From Alistipes sp. (GTDB lineage Bacteria; Bacteroidota; Bacteroidia; Bacteroidales; Rikenellaceae), in the NCBI GenBank assembly GCA_017503575.1, contig JAFVSV010000068.1, forward strand, positions 1 to 50,110: a stretch of DNA of 50,110 nucleotides, written 5' to 3'. The stretch's first letter is position 1. Every line of letters starts with the position of its first letter. Made by a program: the position numbers and the translations under genes. Below the pieces are notes generated by a model. It was not told the DNA's origin, did no database searches, and saw nothing but the letters and a program-made list of their open reading frames with translations. Shown piece after piece: positions 17,010-24,544 of this stretch.

Positions 17010-18422
17010 ATGCTTGCATACCTAATAACATCAATACTCTTGGCCGTACTACCACTATTTGTGCGTAGTGAGCGTGCCACAAACATCATCGCTGCACTCT
17101 TCTTCATGGTGCAGGTGGCAGGCATCGCTGCTCTATTCCACTTCGACCGCATGAACGATGTGTTACTCAGCGTCTTCCGTGCCGACACCATGGCCGTAAC
17201 GTTCCATATCCTCATGACCTGCGTATTGGGATTTACGCTCATCCACTCGTCGTCATACCTCAAGGCCGATGGAATCTCGACACGCTCGTATAAGGCATAC
17301 TACACCATCCTTATGCTCCTTGCCGTTGCGATAACATGCGTATACTACTCCGATAATGTAGCCCTCACATGGGTATTCCTCGAGGCAACGACCGTATGTT
17401 CGGCAGGTATCATCTACCACCGCGAGTTCCGCCAGTCGTTGGAGGCTACATGGAAGTACCTCTTCGTATGCTCTACGGGTATCGCTATCGCCTATATGGG
17501 CATCCTGCTCCTCTCGACCGTAGCCACCGAAGGCTCGCTTGACTATGCGTCGCTTAAGGAGGCTATTGTCAACGGTAACCCTCTCTACCTGAAGGTTGCA
17601 TTCCTGCTTATCGTCGTGGGATATAGCTGTAAGATGGAGATATTCCCACTCTACACCGTTGGTATCGATGCCAACTATGCAGCACCAGCCCCCGCCTCGG
17701 CATTTATCTCTACGGCACTTGTTAACGCGGGCTTCGTATCTATAATGCGCATATACCACCTCTACTCATCAACAGGCGAGGTGTTCGAGTGGGCACGCCA
17801 CCTCCTTATACTCATAGGCATACTATCGCTTGCCGTAGGTGCCATGTTCCTACGCCGCACAAATAACTACAAGCGTTTCCTATCGTACTCAACAGTCGAG
17901 AATATGGGTATCGTATGTATCGGTATGGGTATCGGTGGCTTGGCACTATGGGCTGCGGTGTTCCATGTCATCTGCCACACCTTCGTCAAGAGCTCGATGT
18001 TCTATCATGTTGGCGTCATGCGTCACATATACGATAGTTATAGCATCAACCGTATCGGTAACTACATAAACATCAACAAGGTGGGTGCCATTGGCATCAT
18101 CGTTGGCACGCTCATCTTGTTGGCATTCCCACCATCGCCTCTCTTCATATCCGAGGTGTTTATATTCTCGGAGATTATCACCGTCGGCAGCTGGTGGTTG
18201 CTCGCCCTGATGCTCGTACTTATGTGCGTAGTAATATATGCTATATGGTCGCGTGCACTACGCCTCAACTACCACGCTAACCAAGATACGCTCCACCTCT
18301 CGGCCGTAAACCGACGCCTATCGTACTCGGCATCGGTGCTCCTTATTGCAGCCATCATCCTTGGCGTATGGCAACCCGAGATACTAAAGAGCGCCATTGA
18401 TACAATCGTAAATATCGGATAG
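17010..18422 (+). CDS. HyfF/NuoN-like antiporter subunit
   Basis: Second antiporter-like subunit, 470 residues and about 14 helices. Motifs: WVFLEATTVCSAGIIYH (helix Glu), LIVVGYSCKMEIFPLYTVGI (Lys of the ion path), TNNYKRFLSYSTVENMGIV and FHVICHTFVKSSMFYHVG. E. coli hydrogenase 4 has three antiporter-like subunits (HyfB, D, F); here only two are present, the HyfD-type being absent. It is followed 4 bases later by the large subunit gene. Confidence 0.9.
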   Translation: MLAYLITSILLAVLPLFVRSERATNIIAALFFMVQVAGIAALFHFDRMNDVLLSVFRADTMAVTFHILMTCVLGFTLIHSSSYLKADGISTRSYKAYYTILMLLAVAITCVYYSDNVALTWVFLEATTVCSAGIIYHREFRQSLEATWKYLFVCSTGIAIAYMGILLLSTVATEGSLDYASLKEAIVNGNPLYLKVAFLLIVVGYSCKMEIFPLYTVGIDANYAAPAPASAFISTALVNAGFVSIMRIYHLYSSTGEVFEWARHLLILIGILSLAVGAMFLRRTNNYKRFLSYSTVENMGIVCIGMGIGGLALWAAVFHVICHTFVKSSMFYHVGVMRHIYDSYSINRIGNYININKVGAIGIIVGTLILLAFPPSPLFISEVFIFSEIITVGSWWLLALMLVLMCVVIYAIWSRALRLNYHANQDTLHLSAVNRRLSYSASVLLIAAIILGVWQPEILKSAIDTIVNIG

Positions 18423-18426
18423 AGCT

Positions 18427-19941
18427 ATGAACCTATATAAAATTACGGACAATAGAGCCTCGGCTGTCGCCATAGCCGATATTCCAGTGGTTGACTACGT
18501 TGACCTATACAACGACCTCAAGGAGCGCATGACAGATGTGCGCTACCATGTAGCTCACTACTTCGCAACGGAGATAGAGCGAGGTTTGAAGTTCTATATG
18601 ATAATCCTCGACGACCAGAGTGGCGAGGTGCTTATAACATCGTTCGTCCCCGACTACTACGCCGAGGGATTGGCATCACTCACGGCCATACATCCACAGT
18701 TTCATCCCTTTGAGCGTGAGATGTGGGAGCTCTACGGTGTGGAGTTCACGCACCACCCATGGCTCAAGCCACTACGCTTTGCGCACAACCGTCGCAACAA
18801 GGAGTCGACCATGGATAGCTACCCCTTCTACAAGATTGAGGGTGACGACCTGCACGAGGTTAATGTAGGCCCTATCCACGCTGGCATCATCGAGCCTGGC
18901 GCCTTCCGCTTTATATGTATGGGCGAGGAGGTGCTACACCTCGAAATAGCCCTCGGCTACCAGCATCGTGGCGTTGAGGATGAGATGGTGCGCATCCAAA
19001 ACCGCCTGCGACAGTCGGTAATCTCGGAGTCTATCGCTGGCGACACGGCTGTGGGTCACACCACGGCATACGCCGAGGTTATCGAGCGTCTTGCTCACTG
19101 CAACGTAGGAGCATCACTGCAGCGCGAGCGTGCCATAGCCTTGGAGCTTGAGCGTATAGCTATGCACCTTGCCGATACTGGTGCGCTGGCTACCGATATT
19201 GGCTTCCAGCTATACCAAGTAGCGTGCGAGGCACTGCGTACCGTAACCATCAACACCACTCAGGCGTGGTGTGGCAACCGCTTTGGCAAGAGCATGATAC
19301 GCCCCATGGGTAGCAACCACCCTCTGACCGAGGCCAAGATTGAGACAATACGCAAAAACGTAACCGACGTACGCCGCCGCTATAACGAGGTGCGCGAAGA
19401 TATCCTCGAGGCACAGACTCTATTGGCTCGTTTCGAGCAGTGTGGCCTTGTTCCCAAGGCGGAGATGTATCGTATAGGTGGTGTCGGCATGGCTGCCCGC
19501 TCGAGTGGTGCACTGCGCGATATTCGCACAACACACCCTTGGGGACACTATGCTACGAATATCACCCACAACGCTATCACGCAGCACGATGGCGATGTTA
19601 TGTCGCGCCTCGCAACACGCATGGAGGAGGTATTGCAGAGCGCTGACTATATCCTTGCGATGCTCGACGGATATAAGCCACAGGGCGATATAGCACAGCC
19701 CAACTACGAGCCCGAGCTCGACAAGGAGTCATTGTCGTTTGCCTTGGTTGAGGGCTGGCGTGGCGAGATATGCCATGTTGCGCTTACCGACAGCGAGGGC
19801 AATATATGTAAGTATAAGATTAAGGACCCGAGCCTACACAACTGGTTAGCGTTGGCCATCGCCGTACGCTCGGAGGGTATCTCGGACTTCCCTATTAACA
19901 ACAAGAGTTTTAACCTATCGTACTGTGGCCACGACCTTTAG
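18427..19941 (+). CDS. HyfG/HycE-like large subunit (NuoC+NuoD fusion) without NiFe ligands
   Basis: 504 residues: an N-terminal NuoC-like domain (about 1-130, FHPFEREMWELYGVEFTHHP) fused to a NuoD/hydrogenase large-subunit domain. GPIHAGIIEPGAFRF and YQHRGVEDEM place the fold. Where group 4 hydrogenases have the first CxxC (…RVCGIC), this protein has SESIAGDTAVGH (200-211); where they have DPCxxC near the C-terminus it has DPSLHNW (467-473). No CxxC exists in the whole protein, so NiFe cannot be bound in the usual way. This matches Ehr (energy-converting hydrogenase-related) large subunits. Partner and reaction are unknown. Confidence 0.9.
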   Translation: MNLYKITDNRASAVAIADIPVVDYVDLYNDLKERMTDVRYHVAHYFATEIERGLKFYMIILDDQSGEVLITSFVPDYYAEGLASLTAIHPQFHPFEREMWELYGVEFTHHPWLKPLRFAHNRRNKESTMDSYPFYKIEGDDLHEVNVGPIHAGIIEPGAFRFICMGEEVLHLEIALGYQHRGVEDEMVRIQNRLRQSVISESIAGDTAVGHTTAYAEVIERLAHCNVGASLQRERAIALELERIAMHLADTGALATDIGFQLYQVACEALRTVTINTTQAWCGNRFGKSMIRPMGSNHPLTEAKIETIRKNVTDVRRRYNEVREDILEAQTLLARFEQCGLVPKAEMYRIGGVGMAARSSGALRDIRTTHPWGHYATNITHNAITQHDGDVMSRLATRMEEVLQSADYILAMLDGYKPQGDIAQPNYEPELDKESLSFALVEGWRGEICHVALTDSEGNICKYKIKDPSLHNWLALAIAVRSEGISDFPINNKSFNLSYCGHDL

Positions 19942-19999
19942 TCGACAGCGTAGGTTAGATAGAGTATAAATTTGGCAGCATAAACGACAATATAGAGGT

Positions 20000-20758
20000 A
20001 TGATTTTTGGCAAAGCAAAGATACTACGCAGCCACGGCTGGCAGTATATTCCCGACCTGAATGGCGTAACCCTCACCGAGGAGTTCCGCGGCTTCCCCAT
20101 ACTTAGCAACTCCGACGACAAGGCAGCCTTGGAGCGTGCTGCGAAGATATGCCCAACGCAGGCTATCACCACCTCGCCCCTAACACTCGACTTGGGCAAG
20201 TGTCTCTTCTGTGGCGAGTGCCAGCGCTGCGCACCCAAGAGCATTAAGTTTACCAACGAACACCGCCTTGCTGCCACACGCCGCGAGGACCTCATCGTGA
20301 AGGTTGGCGACACAGCTCCCAAGTTTGATTATAGCGCCCTGCGCCCCGAGATATCGAAGTACTTTGGTCTTGCGCTACAACTGCGCGAGGTGTCGGCAGG
20401 TGGCGACGCTTCAATAGAGATGGAGCTTGGTGCTACGGGCAACGTAAACTTCGACTTCGGCCGTTACGGTGTGGGCTTCACCGCCTCACCACGACATGCC
20501 GATGGTCTTGTGCTCACGGGCCCTATAAGCCAGAATATGGCCGAGGCTCTCGATATATGCTACCACGCTATTGCCGAGCCCAAGGTGCTTATTGTATGTG
20601 GCTCGGAGGCTATCTCGGGCGGTCTCTATGCCGACAGTCCCGCTGTGGAGCGTTCGTTCCTCGATAAGTATCATGTAGACCTATGGCTACCTGGCGCACC
20701 TACACACCCGCTATGCTTTATTGATGGCGTGATGAAGATGCGCTCGAAGATTAAGTAG
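20000..20758 (+). CDS. Ferredoxin-small subunit fusion (HyfH+HyfI-like) without proximal cluster ligands
   Basis: 252 residues. The N-terminal ferredoxin-like part keeps one [4Fe-4S] set: Cys51 (ICPTQAI) with Cys68, 71 and 74 (CLFCGEC) plus an extra Cys77; the other cluster motif is lost. From about 120 on it is NuoB/HycG-like (YGVGFTASPRHADGLVLTGP). The four proximal-cluster cysteines of this fold are all replaced: AGGDASIE (133-140), GSEAISGG (201-208) and LPGAPTHP (230-237, normally PGCPP). It ends the six-gene block. 58 bases separate it from the large subunit, more than elsewhere in the block. Confidence 0.88.
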   Translation: MIFGKAKILRSHGWQYIPDLNGVTLTEEFRGFPILSNSDDKAALERAAKICPTQAITTSPLTLDLGKCLFCGECQRCAPKSIKFTNEHRLAATRREDLIVKVGDTAPKFDYSALRPEISKYFGLALQLREVSAGGDASIEMELGATGNVNFDFGRYGVGFTASPRHADGLVLTGPISQNMAEALDICYHAIAEPKVLIVCGSEAISGGLYADSPAVERSFLDKYHVDLWLPGAPTHPLCFIDGVMKMRSKIK

Positions 20759-20811
20759 CGACGGTAGTCATCATCTCATCGAAGAGGTTAGCTTGGCCTA
20801 TCGCAAAAGAG

Positions 20812-20850
20812 GAGCCCTAAGGATAGTACACGAAGTACACCTTAGGGCTC
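20812..20850. terminator. Bidirectional hairpin between Ehr block and thiL
   Basis: An 11-bp perfect stem GAGCCCTAAGG (20812-20822) / CCTTAGGGCTC (20840-20850) with an inner GTAC-ACGAA-GTAC hairpin. The apical GTAC...GTAC arrangement recurs in family B elements. T-rich sequence and a run of nine G (20864-20872) follow. Confidence 0.7.
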
Positions 20851-20905
20851 TTATGTTTTTGGAGGGGGGGGGAGCATATCGCAAGTAGCGACTTATCATA
20901 TCGGA

Positions 20906-21937
20906 TTACCTGTCGAAGGCCTGTGCCTTTAGGGCAATACCCTCACCATCGGGAGTGACAAGGATAACGCCAGCCTCCTCACGGGTGATATGGCCAATGA
21001 TATCTACAAGACCAAGGGCAGCTACCTTCTCGCGCATGTCGAGGGGCACGGTGAAGAGTAGCTCATGGTCTTCGCCACCGTTGAGCGCTGCAATGACAGG
21101 GTCGATGTGCATCTCCTCGGCGAGCTCTGATGTCTGGCGTGCGATAGGTATACGCTCCAGGTAGATACGAGCGCCACACTTCGACGCGTTACATATCTGA
21201 CGCAAGTCGGAGGCAAGTCCATCCGAGAGGTCTATCATCGACGTAGGACGAATACCCTCATCAGCAAGTGCCTTGATAACATTCATGCGGGCACGAGGCT
21301 TGAGGTAGCGCTCCAAGAGATACTCATAACCCTCGAACTTGGGCTGTGGGTTATCAACATCCTTAAGCACGCGCTTCTCGCGCTCCAACAGATGAAGACC
21401 CATATAGGCAGCACCGAGGTTTGAGGTGATACATATCAGGTCGTGCTCCTTGGCACCCGAGCGATAGACCACCTCGTCGCGCTTGGCTCTGCCCACTGCC
21501 GTAATGGTTATCACAAGGCCATTCATCGAGGCTGTGGTATCGCCACCAACAATGTCGACACCAAGCTCTGCTGCGGCTAACTCCATACCCTCATAGAGAG
21601 CGTCGAGAGCCTCAACAGATATCTTCGACGAAACACCCAATGCTACGGTCAGCTGCTGTGGTTTAGCGTTCATGGCGACAATGTCGTTAACGCCACGCAC
21701 AATAGCCTTATAGCCGAGGTGCTTCAACGGGAAGTAGCTCAAATCGAAGTCGACACCTTCGGTCATCATATCGGTAGTCATTAGCAGCACCTCGTCGCCA
21801 AGGTCGATAACAGCGGCATCGTCACCCGCAGCCATAAGCGTCGTATCGTTACGCTTGCCAAGACGCGAGGCAAGACGCTCGATAAGCCCAAACTCGCCTA
21901 ATTGGGCAATCTCTGTACCCTTTGTACTCTTCATCAT
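20906..21937 (-). CDS. thiL: Thiamine-monophosphate kinase
   Basis: ATP-dependent kinase making thiamine diphosphate from thiamine monophosphate. The 343 residues show the AIR-synthase/ThiL fold: EFGLIERLA, GDDAAVID (metal-binding Asp pair), TTDMMTEGVDFD, GVNDIVAMNAKP, VGGDTT and MIDLSDGLASDL. It is transcribed alone, leftward, from a promoter at 21960-21990. The start could be Met1 or Met2, which are adjacent. Confidence 0.94.
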   Translation of the reverse strand: MMKSTKGTEIAQLGEFGLIERLASRLGKRNDTTLMAAGDDAAVIDLGDEVLLMTTDMMTEGVDFDLSYFPLKHLGYKAIVRGVNDIVAMNAKPQQLTVALGVSSKISVEALDALYEGMELAAAELGVDIVGGDTTASMNGLVITITAVGRAKRDEVVYRSGAKEHDLICITSNLGAAYMGLHLLEREKRVLKDVDNPQPKFEGYEYLLERYLKPRARMNVIKALADEGIRPTSMIDLSDGLASDLRQICNASKCGARIYLERIPIARQTSELAEEMHIDPVIAALNGGEDHELLFTVPLDMREKVAALGLVDIIGHITREEAGVILVTPDGEGIALKAQAFDR

Positions 21938-21959
21938 CGGGGAATAAATTAATTTTTTG

Positions 21960-21990
21960 CAAAAGTACGTTCAAGATTGGAAAGTTGCAA
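21960..21990 (-). promoter_or_regulatory. thiL promoter
   Basis: Minus-strand -7 box TACTTTTG (21967-21960) with a 19-bp spacer to TTGC (21990-21987). It overlaps the adk promoter on the other strand. Confidence 0.6.
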
Positions 21991-22007
21991 AAAAAAGTAT
22001 ACCTTTG
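21977..22007 (+). promoter_or_regulatory. adk promoter
   Basis: -33 TTGG (21977-21980), 19-bp spacer, -7 TACCTTTG (22000-22007), 43 bases before the adk ATG. Confidence 0.65.
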
Positions 22008-22050
22008 CGTGAAATTTTTTCAACGATAAATTTTAACCAAAACCTTAGAT

Positions 22051-22623
22051 ATGCTTAACATCATACTTTTTGGAGCCCCAGGATGCGGCAAGGGAACACA
22101 GGCAAAGCGTCTCGCGGAGCACTATGACTTATATCACATCTCGACAGGTGAAGTTATCCGTTCGGAGATTGCTCGTGGCACCGAGCTCGGCAAGAGCATG
22201 GAGGGTTACATCTCGCGTGGCGAGCTCGCCCCAGACTCTATCGTCGTTGAGATGGTTCGCGACTACATGCGCACTCATGCCGACAAGGGTTGCATCTTCG
22301 ACGGCTTCCCACGCACAACAGCACAGGCCGAAATCTTCGACACCATGCTTAACGAGATTGGCGCAAAGGTGACCACCATGATATATATGGATGTTCCCGA
22401 GGAGGAGCTCGTAAAGAGAATCCTTCTTCGCGGCAAGGAGTCGGGACGTGCCGACGATGCTTCGGAGGATGTCATCCGCAACCGCATCGAGGTATACCGC
22501 CAGCAGACAGCAATCGTCGCCGACTACTACACCAAGCAGGGTAAGTACGCAGAAATCAACGGTCTCGGCACGATGGATGAGGTATTCGACCGTCTTGCAG
22601 AGGTTATCGACAAGGCCGAGTAG
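22051..22623 (+). CDS. adk: Adenylate kinase
   Basis: Interconverts ATP + AMP and 2 ADP. The 190-residue short form has the P-loop GAPGCGKGTQAKRLAEHY (about residues 7-24), the AMP-site DGFPRTTAQAE and the LID arginine region RADDASEDVIRNRIEVY. It lacks the longer, often zinc-binding LID of other adenylate kinases. It stands alone with its own promoter and is followed by a family A repeat and hairpin. Confidence 0.96.
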   Translation: MLNIILFGAPGCGKGTQAKRLAEHYDLYHISTGEVIRSEIARGTELGKSMEGYISRGELAPDSIVVEMVRDYMRTHADKGCIFDGFPRTTAQAEIFDTMLNEIGAKVTTMIYMDVPEEELVKRILLRGKESGRADDASEDVIRNRIEVYRQQTAIVADYYTKQGKYAEINGLGTMDEVFDRLAEVIDKAE

Positions 22624-22630
22624 TATAATA

Positions 22631-22750
22631 GAGGCTGAATAAAAAGTGTATTTTGTCGTTATGCTCGCCCTCAAAATGCTCATTTACGCCAAGTAAACTC
22701 CGCTTTTTCGGGCTTCGCATGCCTAAAACTACATCTTTTTCTTCAACCTC
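22631..22750. repeat. Family A repeat, copy 2 (120 bp)
   Basis: 119/120 identical to 7919-8038 (one T/C difference), in the same orientation, and again between convergent genes (adk and the glycosyltransferase). It has imperfect inverted-repeat ends and no coding capacity. The near-identity over 14.7 kb indicates recent spread or gene conversion. Confidence 0.85.
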
Positions 22751-22759
22751 CTAAAAATT

Positions 22760-22791
22760 GGGGACGACTAATATACATTTTAGTCATCCCC
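22760..22791. terminator. Bidirectional hairpin terminator beside family A copy 2
   Basis: GGGGACGACTAA (22760-22771) pairs with TTAGTCATCCCC (22780-22791). It resembles the hairpin after copy 1 (8051-8082), and so may be the outer part of the same repeat. Confidence 0.65.
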
Positions 22792-22814
22792 ATATCTTTA
22801 TCAGATACCCTCAA

Positions 22815-23840
22815 CTACGACAGCATCTCATCAATCTTCTCGATGACCATCTGTGGGGTAATAGCGCGCAAACACTTGTAGTCGCCGCTCTTACAGGGTT
22901 TATTGCCGTATACCGAGCAGGGACGACATGGCATCTCCACCTGCAACTTACCAGCCTCACTAACACCATAGCCATAGAAGCCGAGCTCGGGGTGTGTTGC
23001 TCCCCATATAGATACGGTAGGCGTTGCTGTGAGCGACGCCAAGTGCATCACAAAGGAGTCCATGGTGACCACACAGTCGAGGTGCGATATGAGGTCGCGC
23101 TCCTCGCGCATCTTGAGGCGTGACCACAACGCGGTGACATTATCGTATTTAGCCTCCATACGCTCCGCAAACACAGCCTCCTCGCCACCACCACTATGGA
23201 TGAAGACACGAGTATAGCGCCTTGAGAGCTTCTCAACAAGCTCCTCGCACATATCCTCGGGATAGGTCTTGCCCTTATGTGCAGAGAATGGCGCAAAGCC
23301 TATCCATATACCACTCTTCTCGCCCATAGGATTCTTAAGGTGTGGCTTAACGGCTGGCTCGGGCGTGGGCACAGAGAAGCCTAAACGACGCAACACATCG
23401 CAATAGCGCAACACCGAGTGACGCAAGGGCACTGCACTGTGGCGGCTATAACCCATGCGAAACCACTTGGCGATACGACCCTTATTGATTGTCTTATATG
23501 GGATAAAGGCGCGTAGGAAGCACATGTGGCGCAAGATACGCGAGCGTAATACACCATGTGTGTCGGCGATAGCATCCACGCCAAGACGCTTAATCTCGCC
23601 CGACAAACTCCACAATCCTGCTATACCCTTATGACGACCCTTGAAGTCCGCAAAGAGGAACTCTACATCGAGGCCATCGAACAATGGAGCCAAGAACTCG
23701 CGGGTGAGGATGGTGACCTTCACCTCGGGGTTAGCCAGCCTAAACGCACGCACAGCATGGGGTAACATCGCAACGTCACCCAATGCCGATGTGCGTATAA
23801 TTAGTATATGCCTATATTTTGGTTTATCACTTTTTTGCAT
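22815..23840 (-). CDS. Glycosyltransferase family 9 (heptosyltransferase-like)
   Basis: 341-residue GT-B enzyme resembling ADP-heptose:LPS heptosyltransferases: ILIIRTSALGDVAMLPHAVR at the N-terminus, then IWIGFAPFSAHKGK and VTMDSFVMHLASLTATPTVSIWG. A cysteine-rich stretch near the C-terminus (PCRPCSVYGNKPCKSGDYKC) is notable. Its first 14 bases overlap the end of the DUF4254 gene. Likely role: sugar addition to lipopolysaccharide or another envelope glycan; the donor and acceptor cannot be told. Confidence 0.88.
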   Translation of the reverse strand: MQKSDKPKYRHILIIRTSALGDVAMLPHAVRAFRLANPEVKVTILTREFLAPLFDGLDVEFLFADFKGRHKGIAGLWSLSGEIKRLGVDAIADTHGVLRSRILRHMCFLRAFIPYKTINKGRIAKWFRMGYSRHSAVPLRHSVLRYCDVLRRLGFSVPTPEPAVKPHLKNPMGEKSGIWIGFAPFSAHKGKTYPEDMCEELVEKLSRRYTRVFIHSGGGEEAVFAERMEAKYDNVTALWSRLKMREERDLISHLDCVVTMDSFVMHLASLTATPTVSIWGATHPELGFYGYGVSEAGKLQVEMPCRPCSVYGNKPCKSGDYKCLRAITPQMVIEKIDEMLS

Positions 23841-24429
23841 ACAATACAGGGTTGAGTGATGGGTCGTTGTACATCTTCATCTGCTTGTATGTCTTCATGT
23901 ACTTACGACCAGCCTCGATATCCTCGATAAGCTCCTCGATAGCCGTAGAGAGGTCTACACGCTGTTGGAGAAGAACATCAAGCTTCTTCTGGCACGCCTC
24001 GCGGTGAGCATCATCCACATCTGTGCGGATGACCTCCGAGTGCATGTGGTAAATCTTGAGTGCGAGAATCGACAATCGGTCGATAGCCCATGCTGGAGTC
24101 TCGGTATTGAGGCGAGCATCTGCGGCAGGCTTCACATCCTTATACTTATTGAGCATATACGAGTCGATATACTCTACCATATCGGTACGCACCTGATTAG
24201 ACTTATCAATGCGTCGCTTAATCTCGAGAGCCTTGACAGGGTCTATCTGTGGATCACGGATGATATCCTCAAGATGCCACTGCACCGCATCTACCCAGTT
24301 CTTCTCGTAGAGTAGAGCATCCAATGAGCCAGCCTCGTATGGGTTTACCATAGGCTGATCTACATTATCCCACTTATGGTACTCCTCGATAGAACGAATA
24401 AAGATAGCGTTTGCATTTTCTGTAAACAT
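23827..24429 (-). CDS. DUF4254 family protein
   Basis: 200-residue helical protein that I place in DUF4254 (WHLEDIIRDPQIDPVKALEIKRRIDKSNQ; TPAWAIDRLSILALKIYHM). The family is typically found next to GT9 glycosyltransferases in Bacteroidetes, as here. No signal peptide or membrane segment. It ends in TGA followed in frame by TAA, and overlaps the glycosyltransferase start. The molecular role is unknown. Confidence 0.8.
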   Translation of the reverse strand: MFTENANAIFIRSIEEYHKWDNVDQPMVNPYEAGSLDALLYEKNWVDAVQWHLEDIIRDPQIDPVKALEIKRRIDKSNQVRTDMVEYIDSYMLNKYKDVKPAADARLNTETPAWAIDRLSILALKIYHMHSEVIRTDVDDAHREACQKKLDVLLQQRVDLSTAIEELIEDIEAGRKYMKTYKQMKMYNDPSLNPVLYAKK

Positions 24430-24444
24430 AGTAGTAGTTTTTTG

Positions 24445-24475
24445 TTGGTTATATCCGTATAAAATATTATCTTTG
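24445..24475 (+). promoter_or_regulatory. Promoter of the glucosaminidase cluster
   Basis: -33 TTGG (24445-24448), 19-bp spacer, -7 TATCTTTG (24468-24475), 46 bases before ATG 24522. A small GAGG...CCTC hairpin lies just after it in the leader. Confidence 0.65.
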
Positions 24476-24513
24476 CAGAGGTTTCATGCCTCGGTAAAAC
24501 ACAAAATAATATA

Positions 24514-24544
24514 CAAATATAATGAAAAATATCCGTAAAACAAC
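24514..24544 (-). promoter_or_regulatory. Candidate promoter of DUF4254-glycosyltransferase pair
   Basis: Minus-strand TATATTTG (24521-24514) and GTTG (24544-24541) with a 19-bp spacer. It overlaps the start of the opposite gene and implies a leader of about 75 bases. Confidence 0.4.

Noticed and set aside
13440..20758. Respiratory complex I (nuo) operon
   Set aside because: Only six genes in hydrogenase-4 order, a NuoC+D fusion of HyfG type and no NuoE/F/G; cluster N2 ligands are absent.
20864..20872. Run of nine G as a phase-variable tract
   Set aside because: It lies between convergent genes, after the hairpin, with no gene or promoter to switch; possibly a sequencing-length artefact.
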